64,000 bases of DNA from Juglans regia (GCF_001411555.2 NC_049902.1:15018741-15082740); one strand, 5' to 3'. Positions 47,201 through 58,512 are shown, numbered from the stretch's first letter. A program made the numbers and translations. Notes: generated by a model from the letters alone, not told the origin.

Positions 47201-47524
47201 CAAGAACATACGATGCATAGGGGAGCCATGATGTGTCCACATTTGCTATAAGAACAAGGCAATGAGCCTACATGATATGGATCACATGATATGAATCATG
47301 TGAAATGATATGATATAATATGTTCTAGATTACGTGATTGACAAGATATGAAATGATGACAAAAGAATGTTTTCAAAAGAGTGTAGCATGTTTCATAAGT
47401 ATGAGAGAGTGTAGCATCATAAGTTCATGTCTCATGCATTTGGGTATGTGTTTTCGAAAGAAGAGTCAATGCATGTTTTGTCACAACACCAAATGTTAGG
47501 ATGGGGAAATGCCCTAGTGGAACT

Positions 47525-50500
47525 TGTGGCGCCCCCAGCCCCCGCTTGGGATTTGACAGCAACTGAAACGTTAGGACATGCAACACCAGGGCTACCTGTC
47601 CCTCGTACATCACAAATAAGATGCAATGCACCTATTGATAGCTAACAGTATGCAGTATATCGTAGTCAACTTAAGTCAATTATAAGGAAATATTAATCGT
47701 GGTACCGAAACATAAGATCCCAATACTTTTGCATAAAACCAAAACAATCAATATAGTTGATATGAGTTTTAAGGAACTCCCAAAACATGGGGCCAAACAT
47801 TTGAAAACTTAAACAGACGATCCTTGCCCAAAAGTGGAATGAGCTAGACCAAGGGTCCCATCCTCAAGCAAACTTAAGAATATTCCCCTAGACAGGCGAA
47901 CATCTATCTCCAACCCCAATTTTGTGGCTACCTCCTTAGCCTCTACAACAGATTCTAAATGCTTTGATACGAAGCTCATATTCTACTTGAGCCTCAACAT
48001 ATTCTAAGCGTCCAGGGATGAAATACCAACATCAGACTCATTAATAAAAGCTACTATCTTTTTAAGTCGCTATGCTGACACCTTAAGCAACTCTATGCGA
48101 GCCTCCACAGCGAACTCATCCTCAATTATTTTTCTGATCCCGTCCATACTCAAGGGTCTTGAGTACCTGGCAAAACTTCTATCATTCCGAGTGAGGAATG
48201 ATAGTGGGTAAATACAACATTGACATTTCGAGAAATCTTAGTAAGTAAACAAATAACGTGCAACAGATATCACAAGCATATGCAGCAAACTTAACAATGA
48301 ATGCATGGACATGGACTTGTACATATGCTCTTGACCTTTCAAAGACTTGGAATAAAAACATGACCTTCAGAACTTTGACTTTTGAAAACATGGTTTATTC
48401 ATTTTATACTTAACATAACATTGGATACCTCACGGCTCCCATATGCACTGTTTGTTCTCTACTAATTACCACATCAACCATTGGCCACTTTGATCAAGGT
48501 GACTACGTCTTATCTTTCATATACGACAGCAGTTTGCCTTCGTTGTAGGTGCACCCACTAGCTTTAAGTGCGATCCCGATTTGGTATCCTTTTCTTTTAG
48601 GTACCATTCAAGATCTGCTGACAGTACTTCGTCGACCTAGGAGTATCCCTCCATTTTAAATACTCCTGAGAGGATAGAGAAGTTCCACTAGGACATTTCC
48701 CCGTCCCAGCATTTGGGGTCGTGATAAAAACTTTACTTTTTAAAAAGACTTTTTTCCTTTCAAAAAGGGTTTTCACAATCCCAATGCATGTGACATGACA
48801 ATGGACCTTAGAACTTTCAGAAGACACATGAAATACCACAATACTTCATCATAACCATGAATGTCGAAATGTTCATCATAAAATAAAGCATCCATACATG
48901 CAACGCATATCCCCGTTACAATTTGAAAATATTAGAACATGTGAACATGTTCCCTTATAACAATTCAAGGCATACAAAACAATCAAAGGCATACATTTCA
49001 ATCATCATTATGTAAGGGCCGAAACACATAGAACCCTAGCCTAACCAAACATCATTCGTAACACCTTAGTCTTAAGACTCCAATGATCATCCTTCATTCA
49101 AGGGGTTGCTAAAACCTGTTGTCCTAGTAAACATGCATTTCAATCAAATTTTCATGAACTTGGAATCTTCTAATGTATTGAACATAAATTTTTAATAAAG
49201 AGTTTTTCAATGGTGGCCGAAACCTTTCCTTGTGGTTATGGACAATATTTTCTTGAGTTTAGTCCCATACTAAATCATTTGAGTGACAACCATTCATACA
49301 TAGACAAATATAGTAGAAACCGAACCCCAACATGGCATTCTTACTCCTTTTTTTTTCATATCATACATCTTGCTTAAACCATTTACATCATGCTCTAAAA
49401 TAATCATAACAAAGAAGTTCATAACACATGGAAGAACATCAAGTTCCAAACAATCATACAAAAACCGAATCAACCAACAAGTTCACAAACCATATGCATA
49501 AAATATCCAAGTACAAGTTAGAGGTATACTTACAAAAATCCAAAATGTATTTTTAATAATAGCAAGCTGAAAAATCATATACAATACTAGTTAGAATCCT
49601 TGCTCAAGAAAACCCCTAACCAAGTGTTCATGTGTAATATTTCTTACACCTTTTTCTTTCCAAGAAAAACCAAGTTTTTGAACCCTTCCTTATTTGAATT
49701 CAAAATTGCCTTCATTATAAACCCTAGCTACTACTTACTAGTGCAGTGACCCACTTTCCTCAAATATGAACTTTCTTCTTCTAGCTCAAGTGTGTGTGTG
49801 TGAGAGCATAAGTTCTAGATGAACTTGACTCAAAATCGAGATCTCTCTTCCTTGAAGCAATGCGTGTGTGTGTGGGTAACAAAAGAGAAGTTGGTTTCAT
49901 ACATTCTAAGTCTTCTTCTTGCAAGTGTCCCTTCACTTTGCTTACTCTCAATGGGTTGTTTGGATGGTGAGAAAGTGATGGATACTTAGAAGAAAAAGGG
50001 GTAGCCAAAGCTTACAAGAGCAAAACACAAAGATGGCCAAAAGGGTTCTAGGGTTTTCGGCTCTTCCCTTTTTATAGACACTCAAAGGCTTTATTGCATG
50101 AAGCAAGCTCATGCATGATTACCAAGTGGCATGTAGCCCTACTACCTTCTTCTTCTAGCTCATCATTAACTCAAGTTGGAAACCTTAAAATATCTTCTAG
50201 CATGTAGCGTCCTCCTCTCCCCAACTGAACCTCACTTCCTCTTTTGCCCTCTCTTTTCTTGTCTTGATTCAATGTATCTTATGGCTAAAGGGTCTTTTAC
50301 TAAACTCAAATTTCCCTCCATCTCTTACAAATGTGCATGTGTGCCAAATGGCATGTGGAGTGTGTGTGCATTGCATGGGGAGCCGAAACCCTACTCTTCC
50401 CTAGAAGATTTACTTTTCACCACACTTTTGGACAAACAAGTGATTGGTCCTTTTTGGCACAAAGACCCTTGCCCTAGAAGCCTTGGGCATCCTTCACTTC

Positions 50501-51059
50501 AAGGGATTTCCTACACAAAACATCCTTCTAGAAGCCTTGGGCATGTAGCCTCCCTCCAAGCTTGATCTTGCTCCTTCCCAAGAAAATCCTTTTACCTACC
50601 TTCATGCATGGAAGATACTTGGCAAAAAACAACCTTTTTTCTCCCCCATTGTTGCCGTCCATGACCTTTGGCCTTTTTTAGTTCCACTTTCCGATATTCC
50701 TAATCATTTCTTTCTAGGTTCCTTCCCCATAGTGACATGTGTCAAAGGCTTCCTTCCACAAGCAAAGATCTTCATGCATGCGCGACACATGGTAAAAAGG
50801 TGCTAGATTTTCCTATGATAGGCGTGTAAGCCAAAACGTAGCTCCTTTTCACCTCTTTTCCCTTATTTTCATCTAGATTCATCAAGCCATATACATAACC
50901 TCATTGGATGTCAAATACCATGCATAAACCTAAAGTTGGGCATGAGCCCTAATTTCATTGGGCTTCAAAAATCCAAATTTCCTACAAGGGCCGAAACTCT
51001 CTTGGGCTTTCTAAAAAAAATAATTTTACATAAAAGCCTAGATAATCTTGGTCGTCACA
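47525..51059 (-). mobile_element. Z3 solo LTR (3,535 bp)
   Basis: Plus strand begins TGTGGCGCCCCCAGCCCCCG and ends TTGGTCGTCACA. Flanks GAACT (47520-47524) and TAACT (51060-51064) form a target duplication with one mismatch. Removing it rejoins CTAGTGGAACT with CTTTATCCACTCTAGAG, as in the intact relative at 30442. TATA box at 50069-50076 (minus), module at 48723 (minus), hairpins at 48179-48239, acceptor-like GCCAG at 48167. It has diverged more from Z1 and Z2 than they have from each other. No clear donor was found. Confidence 0.85.
48179..48239 (-). promoter_or_regulatory. Conserved LTR hairpin pair, copy in Z3
   Basis: Hairpin 2 (48179-48204) pairs CTATCATTCC with GGAATGATAG, a perfect 10-bp stem. 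Relative to Z2 it has exchanged a C-G pair for T-A on both sides. Hairpin 1 (48222-48239) is AAGATTTC/GAAATGTC and partly broken. Confidence 0.6.
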
Positions 51060-51328
51060 TAACTCTTTATCCACTCTAGAGTGCTTAAAGTCAGGTGAAA
51101 ACTCCTGGGTCGATGAAGTACAGTCGACGAGCCTCAAATTGTTCATTATGGAAAGGATGTCAGAGTGAGGTTGTACCTAAAGCTAGTGAGTGTCATACGG
51201 TGAAGGCAAAATAAGTGAACTGTTGTAATAAATATGTTTAAGAATATCACATAGTCACCTCGATCAAAGTGGATCGTTGGATGATGCGGTAAGTAGCGGG
51301 GAACACACGGTGCTTAGGAGAGTCATGA

Positions 51329-53104
51329 TGTAACGCCTCGTTCCCGGAGGTCCGAAGAGTTAACTCTTGTAACTTAAATCCAACTTTCATAATATATTTA
51401 AATACTCCAATATTCCCAAAAAAATGAAAATCCATTTATTCAAAATCCGAAAATCATAACCTACAAAAAAAAAAAAAAGGACTCTCCAATAAACTTGTAC
51501 CCTCAGACACTTATTCCACTACGATTATCGCACCTTGCTAAAACTTCCTACTTTTGTTCTCCAGATGAACCATCAAAATTATTTGAAAAAATATTTAGAG
51601 ATAAAGGGTGAGTTATCAAAAACTCAGTAAGCAGAGAACATATACTAGTATGTAAACATGAGCATTTTCAGAATTCAGAATGCAAAACAAAATGTTGACT
51701 TTCAAAATGCAAATATCAAAACATGTTACAAAAATATAAGAGCAAAACTTTCAGAAAAACATTCTTGTTCCAAAAAAAAAAATCCTTTGGCATATCAAGA
51801 TCTAAGACCTCATCTTCATCCATTAGAGCATCACATCGGGACAGATACCATGTTTAACCTTCGTGGTAGGGTTATAAACCACCATTATAACCCTTGGAAG
51901 GGCCGTATCCACTATTATAACCCGTGGTTGGGCTGTATACCATGTTTAACCCCTCGTGGTAGGGTTATAAACCACCATTATAACCCGTGGAAGGGCCGTA
52001 TCCACTATTATAAGTATGCCACTATTATCCCCCGTGGTGGGCCGTAACAGAACATCAAACAGAACATCATAATCAGACTTAATTAGAATACAGAATCAGA
52101 ATCTCATGCCAATGTTTTCAGATGCCACTTCATATCAAAAGTCAAAAACTGAACATCTTCAAATAATTTCACATGTTCGAAATAAACAGAATCAAAACAT
52201 CTTCATTTATTCACAACAAATTCGCTCATGTCTACACCAGTCATGACAGAAAATACTTTCTCATATACACCTTTCATGCATATGCAGGACATCTATCTGA
52301 GGTTGTTTTCTGATTTCTTTTCAAAATAAACAAGCATATTTTCAAAAGCAACCTTGTTTTATTTTATTTTATGCAAAGTCTAGTATAGGAACCCCGCTCA
52401 CCTGGACTTCTTAACTTTTTCAGAATGTTCCTTAAAATATCGAACAATAATTAATCGTCACTTGTAAAATAATCACGTAATTCTCATAAATTTCCAATTA
52501 CTCACGTATTTCGATATTTAAGCCTAAGCATCTAAAATAACCTATTTAATTCCTCTAAACTTAAAATTATAAATCATCACTTTCTAAAATCATCAATGTT
52601 GATTTAATAACTTTGACTAAAACATTTAAAAGTCTAACCTATTTATTATTGAAAACAAACTATAAAGTTTAAGACTAGATAGTATAATTATCCCAAAATA
52701 TTTTAAAATAAACCATAACTATTTTTAAATGGACTAAATCATATCTAAAGTTTAAAAATAACATTACACCAATATTGTTTACTCTTAAAATAAATCTTTA
52801 CTTAATAACATGTTAAAATACTTAAAAGTTTTCTATAAACCTAAACAAAAATGAGTCTACCAGTATATATATTAAAAGTTTAAAACATAATTACACAGCT
52901 TTTACTCGAAGGGTAATACTGTAATTTCATTTAATTAATGAACCAATTGTTTGGTAAGGTATAGCTAGACCTCTTGTTCTTTGAAAACATATAAAACCTA
53001 CTTGAAAAATAGTTTGCATGGCAGAGCTCACCGAGAAGGGAACGTGTGATGGCGCAAGGAGTTGGCTGAGGTCGACGGAGGTGAGGGCGGTGCCTGGGCA
53101 GTTG

Positions 53105-53143
<39 letters not shown>

Positions 53144-54441
53144 TGAGAGAAGCATACGGTGAGAGAGTGAGGGAGAGACCGAGAGAAAAGAGAAAAAAAA
53201 AATGGTGTGAGCTTACCGGGGCCTAAGGCGACGTGCAACAGACTAGGGTGACGGGAAGTCTTTGCCGAAAACTTCTGTATACACTTGCCGTGGTTGATGG
53301 CAGAGAGAAGGAGCTGGGATGGCTGTAAGTGGTGGCTCTGTTTCGGGGTGGAAAAAACAGGGGACAACGGCTAGCGGCTTGCAGTGGTTGGTTTTGCTTC
53401 AGGGCTAGCGTCTTCCGTCGTGCAAGGGCCAGTCGTGTGGGTTGCGGCGTGGAAAAGCTTGGCAGTGGGACTGCCCTTTGGTGGTGGTTGTTTAGTTTCT
53501 CGTGTGGCTTGGGCAGTGCTATCACACAGTGGTTTCCGTCGTTCGGGAGGTGGTTCGTGTGTTTCGGGCTGGGCTCGATCATGGTAGTGGCTGGGGTGCT
53601 ACGTGGCTGTTGGTCTTTAAGCAGGAGTGAGGATGTGCACTGAAGTTGGATGGTGGGAGGGCATGCAATGCTGCGGTTGCTAACTCTAAAGCAGTGCAAG
53701 TGTTTTCGTGGTGTAGGAAGGCAAAGGTGGATGGTTGTTCTGTAGAGGAGGAAGAGAAAGTGTGCAGGATGTGTTGAAGGTGAATATATAGAACAAAAAT
53801 TGATCAAAACCCTAGAGAATAAAAGGTAGAAAAACTGCGGTGAAAGTATATCTCCAATGCAAGTAGTTGCCATGAATGTCACAGGGATAGGAATGTGCAT
53901 GCAGAGAAAACTGAAGTCTGACGTCAAGAGTGAACCTAATTAAGGGAGGTTCTACGTGCATGAGATGATGCCTTAAAAAAAATAGTTGAAACCTTAAGAG
54001 ACAAAAAAAATAAAGAAACGTGCGTGAAATGTGTAACACAAAATATATATAGTAAAACAAAAAAGAAAAACCCTAGGAAGGAACAAAGGGATAACACTAC
54101 AAGAAAGACGTGCATGGCATGATCTCACTGGTTTGGCTTTAGGGTTCGTTAAAAAAAATATATGTGCCGTGACTTACATCCATACTAGCCTAACTCAATC
54201 CATAACTTGTCCGGGCCAAAAACTAAAACATAAAACCCACTTGCTCCATAAAAAATATTTTTACCAAAGAAAATAATCTGAAATAATCAAGCCCAATAAA
54301 AAAATCCATAATCCATTAATCCAAAATTTGAGGCCCGTAATCTATTCTCAAAAAATTACTCATTAAAACTTAGGTGGCTTTCCATTTATATAAAAAAAAA
54401 AAAAATCGAACACGAGTTTCGTGTTGGACCCGGGTGTTACA
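51329..54441 (-). mobile_element. A2 solo LTR (3,113 bp)
   Basis: Plus strand TGTAACGCCTCG...CGGGTGTTACA; flanks CATGA (51324-51328) and CGTGA (54442-54446) differ by one transition. A nearly empty version of the site exists at 30705-30720 in the Q 5' LTR. It contains (AG)n at about 53109-53139, a GC-rich part at 53020-53760, a donor-like GTGAG at 52401 and a lost acceptor near 51583. A tandem element of about 94 bp with GTGGTAGGGTTATAAACCAC occurs twice at 51863-52030. Long frames over the GC-rich part (up to 234 codons, 53223-53927) are low-complexity and lack domains. Confidence 0.88.
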
Positions 54442-54789
54442 CGTGAGGTGTCCAACCATGTATTATAAGAAATGATTAAGGCGTTTGAGCTCTATGACAT
54501 GATATGATACGATACGATATGATATGCCATGATATGTTATGAGATGATATGAGATGACATGAAATGATATGATATGATCATGATATGGCATGATACGTTA
54601 TGATAAGAAATGGCATGATATGTTATGACAAGAACAAGAACTCGATCTCAAACGATATGAACTTGTGTTAAGAGATTAAAAGATGAAAAGATGTTTCAAG
54701 GTCTATGTTGCATATGTCAAGCTTTATGTCAAAGTACATGTCCATGCATTCATTTGTTGTTTACTCTTATATGCTTATTATATCTATTG

Positions 54790-55698
54790 TGTAACACCTG
54801 AACCCAAAATTTGTATGGTTGGACAATGGATTTTTTTTTTTATTATTTGAGCTTGATATTTTCGGTTATTTATTTTTTTGGTTTTTATGTTATGGATTCA
54901 GTTGTGATTTTTTTTTATTTGGAGATTTTGGCCGTTTGTTTAAACCTTGGAAAAAACTTTCGGTTTATGAACAATTCCTCACCCGCATGACTCTTTTCCA
55001 TCCACATGCACGTTACTCCCTTATCTCTAGGGTTTATTTTGGTCATCCATCCATCTATATATTCACACGTTCTTCATCCTCAACAAAAAAACCTAGTATT
55101 GCTGTTCTCCTTTTCCCCCCTCTCCTCTCAGTTTCCCACAGCCGAAACTCTGTGGCTGCCCTCCTCAGCCAGACCCCCTTCCACCGTAAACCACCAACAC
55201 CGAAACATAGCCACTGTAGAAAACTCCTCCACGCACGACCAGTGTAACACCCCTGTTTAGCCACCGTGTGAAACTGTCCAACTCCCTGCACCACTTTTAG
55301 CGACGATGACCAGCATGCCGTGGTCTCCCACGCACGTCGTAAGCCACTGAGCCACTCTTTAAACCTCCACTGCTCTACCCTGCTCCACTGTACCCCACAC
55401 TTAGCCGCCCAACGTAGAAGCTTTGTCGCACGCATCACAGAAACACCCCTGTTTCCGCATCTCAAAACAGAGCAATTGGTTGCTCCTCCAAGCATAGCAA
55501 TTGTTGCGTTTTGACCAACCCTTTTGGATGTCTCCCTCGCGGCGCAAAGGGAACCCATAGTCCAGCATCTTAGCCATGCCTAGCCGTGCCACCGTCCTTA
55601 GCCACCCAGGTCGTTGCCATGCGTAACTCTCTCGGTAACTCCTCCATGCACACGCCGTGTTTCACTCTTTATATCATGACTTTGTCCCTCTCTCACCG

Positions 55699-55735
<37 letters not shown>

Positions 55736-55884
55736 CAGTGCATAGCCACTGAGTGCACCACCTCCCATTGCGCCCTGCACCGTTGCACGTTACCTTCTCT
55801 GTGAGTCCCTGCCGCCGCTGCACTTCTATTATTTATATATATATGTAAAGTTTTAACCTAGGTTGAGTACTTACCAGTTTTAAC

Positions 55885-55915
<31 letters not shown>

Positions 55916-57732
55916 GGAAAGTTTCCCTGATGTATGTTTTCGGGTGAGAGGTCTTTTTTTTTGGGTTTATGTTTAAATGGGTTTTGTTGTAAGTCACATT
56001 AAATATTATAGTTGTATTTTGATAATATTGTTAATTAAAGGAAGTAAACCTATTTTTTCTTAAGAGATGAGTTTTTCATGACTTGTTTTATGGAAATTTT
56101 TGTAGCCAATGTATTCTAGTTATTTATAAAATATTGATGGCTTTGGGAAATGATGGTATTTTGGGAATTATGAGAATTTTAGGTTATAAAATTCTTATTC
56201 AGTACGAATTCGATTAAGTGAATATTGATGGTTTTGGGAAATGATGGTATTTTGGGAATTATGAGCATTTTAGGTTTTGAGGAAAAATAAAATAGGTCAT
56301 TTTAGCATTTTAGGCTTAAATATTGAAATATGTATTCGATTGGAAATTTATGAAAATTTGCGTTATTATGTCATAGGTGATGCTTAATTATTGTTCGACA
56401 TTTTTGAGGAAAACTCTGAAAAATGTAAGAAGTCCAGGTAAGCGGGGTTCCTACGCTAGACTTTGCATAAAATAAAATAAAATGAGGTCAGTTTTGTAAA
56501 ATATGCATATTTTGTTATGAAAAGAAGTTTGAAACGACCTCAGTTATTTGTTCTGCATTACTTATGAAATTCTGTATAAGAATAAAGTACTTTCTGGCAT
56601 GACTGGTGTAGACATGAGCCTTTTTTTAACATTTTATTTCTAAACTGTGCAAATGAGAACGAATATGAAATTTTGTGTATAAATTATGTCTTTGTGATCT
56701 GATTCTGTTGTGTTCTGATTCTGTTCAGTACTCCGTTTTGATAAGATGTGGCACTTGAAAAACCTTTGGCATGACTATCTGGTTCTATTTCTGCTCTGTT
56801 TAGTTAGAGACCCTACCACAGGGGTTTTACATGGCTTCTATTCTGATATGATATGGCCCTGCCACGGGAAAGAATAGTGCTATTCTGTTTTAGTTTGATA
56901 TGCATCTGCTTGGTTATCCGCAAATGCATAACCCTACCACGGGGGTTAAACATGGCCTCTTTTCTGATATGATGCTCTGATATGATTATGATGATGAATC
57001 AGATATGTTATGCCAAAGCACTTTAGAAGATTCACATTCTATTTCTGCTCGGTTAGCTACCAGGGTTTGCATAACCCTACCACTAGGGTTAAATATGGTA
57101 TTTGTTCTGATATGATAAGATAAGATGTGATGTTTCAGTTTATGCTATGCCAAAGAGATTTTGATTATGAATATTTTTGAATTTTCGCTCTGATATTTTT
57201 GATAACATGTTTTGACGCTGCATTTTGAAAATATTATTCTCATTCTGCATTCTGAAAGAAAATATTTTGTTCCACATTCTGAACTCTGTAAATGCTCATG
57301 TTTACACAACACAATAGTATATGTCATCTGCTTACTGAGTTGTTGATAACTTACCCTTTATCTCCATATATTTTTCAGATAATTTTGATGGTTTAGCTGG
57401 AGAACAAGAGTATGAAGTTTTAGCAAGGTGTGATGATCGTAGTGGAATAAGTGCCTGAGGGTACAAATGATTATTTGACAGTCATAGTTAGTAAACTGAT
57501 TTATTGTTCAGGTATTTTGATTTAATGAGTTAAGGATATTTTCGATTTTTTGGAGAATTTCTAATTTATGTTATTGAGAATTTCTTTGTTGTCCCCATGG
57601 GAACTTAGATATTTGGATTGATTAAAGGGATTAATATTTTATGGAATTTTCTGGATTTTATAGTTGTGTTATTTAAGTTGATATTAGGTATTAAGAGCTA
57701 ACTCTCCGGACCTCCGGGAACATGACGTTACA
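54790..57732 (+). mobile_element. A3 solo LTR (2,943 bp)
   Basis: TGTAACACCTG...GACGTTACA with perfect duplication TATTG (54785-54789 and 57733-57737). It has (CT)n at about 55706-55731 within a GC-rich segment (55130-55810), (TA)n at about 55891-55914, donor-like CCAG|GTAAGCGGGG at 56438 and acceptor-like TTTTTCAG ending at 57378. Three copies of a CCCTACCAC-GGGGTT-ACATGG element lie at 56815-57090. Only 348 bp of host LTR separates it from A2, which lies in the opposite orientation. Confidence 0.92.
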
Positions 57733-57758
57733 TATTGTATGTTGCTTGTTTACTTACT

Positions 57759-57816
57759 GAGATTTCTTGAAATCTCACTGTGGTAGTTTCCACCACCATT
57801 CCCCACCCGGAATGGT
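57759..57816 (+). promoter_or_regulatory. Conserved LTR hairpin pair, copy in Q 3' LTR
   Basis: Hairpin 1 (57759-57776) pairs GAGATTTC with GAAATCTC perfectly. Hairpin 2 (57795-57816) pairs ACCATTCC with GGAATGGT over 8 bp. Acceptor-like TTGCAG ends at 57830, 14 nt downstream. Confidence 0.6.
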
Positions 57817-58512
57817 AGAAGCTGTTGCAGGTACCCCAGATGCTATAGAACCATGAACCTAGAGGGCACAATGATAGAGGACGAGTTCACTGTGAAGGCT
57901 CATCGTGACTTTACTACCAATGTTTTGATGTACATGGCCCCGCTTCTCCAGGAAATATTAGCTAGTCTTAGCGAGGCCGAGTTCAATACTATGCTTACCG
58001 ACCCAGTAAAGAACTCAAAATTTTGGTGGAATATGGACCAAGTATCAAGCTTTCTTAAGCGAGCTAATGAGACCATTGTTGACAAAGGAGATTGCAAGGG
58101 ACTTAGGACTTCTGGTACCCGAGCCCCAGAAGTCACATGGAATCTTGTTGTGTTTAACTCAAGATGGAGCTGTAGTAATGGGGAGATTGAATACCTAAGA
58201 ATGTTTTGTGGTGAAAGATATGTCTTTAAAATGGTCCCGTGTTTTGGGAGACTTTTGAAAACAATATCTATTTTGGGTGTACCTTAATGAAGTTCAAACT
58301 TTTGGGATGCTTACACTTTGATACCATGATTATTACATTACCACCAGTCCTATGTAGTCAAAAGAACTTTTTTGCTGCAAATTACTTCATACTACTAAAT
58401 TTATAGGTGCATTGCATCTTACCTATTATGTACGAGGGGTATGTAGCCTTGAGTTTCATGTCCCAAAACTTCAGTCACTTTCCAATCCCAATAATGGAGC
58501 TAGGTTTCAGTT

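Larger units (their letters stand above)
35533..47375 (+). mobile_element. R LTR part, split by the W-in-W insertion
   Basis: R starts TGTGATGACCCGAAACTTG directly after the Q 3' UTR. It is cut at 35674 by W-outer and resumes at 45121 (CAAGCCCATGTATATTTCGG). It then has a TATA box TATATAAAAA at 46127-46136, a donor-like CTACG|GTGAGG at 46337 and the CACGACCCC module from 46919. It ends at about 47375, where Q-type LTR sequence takes over. R resembles Z and Q in layout but its sequence is clearly different from the Q 5' LTR. Excluding the insertion it is about 2.4 kb. Confidence 0.6.
47376..58512 (+). mobile_element. Q-type 3' LTR piece split by three solo LTRs
   Basis: From about 47385 (ATGAGAGAGTGTAGCATCATA) sequence matches the Q 5' LTR at 30325 onward. 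Pieces are 47376-47524, 51060-51328, 54442-54789 and 57733 to about 58512, separated by Z3, A2 and A3. Joined, they give a continuous module, a GATATG-rich part, the hairpin pair at 57759-57816, acceptor-like TTGCAG ending at 57830, and a degenerate end (CCAATCCCAATAATGG) equal to CCAATCCCAAGCGGGGG of Z. A short frame at 57853-58287 resembles frames at the same place in Z2 (ILxSxSExEFxxxxxxPxKNxKFWWNMDQ) and is LTR sequence, not a gene. Confidence 0.65.

Noticed and set aside
53223..53927. 234-codon minus-strand frame, rich in Pro/Ser/Thr
   Set aside because: It lies in the GC-rich part of solo LTR A2; A1 and A3 do not keep the frame and no domain is seen.
54094..54106. CACTACAAGAAAG, resembling a CACTA terminus inside A2
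   Set aside because: No matching TTTCTTGTAGTG end or 3-bp duplication was found nearby; probably chance or a lone fragment.
55055..55558. 167-codon minus-strand frame in A3
   Set aside because: Same GC-rich LTR segment, open in both strands, and not conserved in the sister LTRs.
57853..58287. 144-codon frame with FWWNMDQ, resembling a small gene
   Set aside because: A related stretch occurs at the same place in Z2 (about 27880-28060) and in reverse in Z1 and Z3. It is LTR sequence after the acceptor-like site, broken elsewhere. A short leader peptide cannot be excluded.
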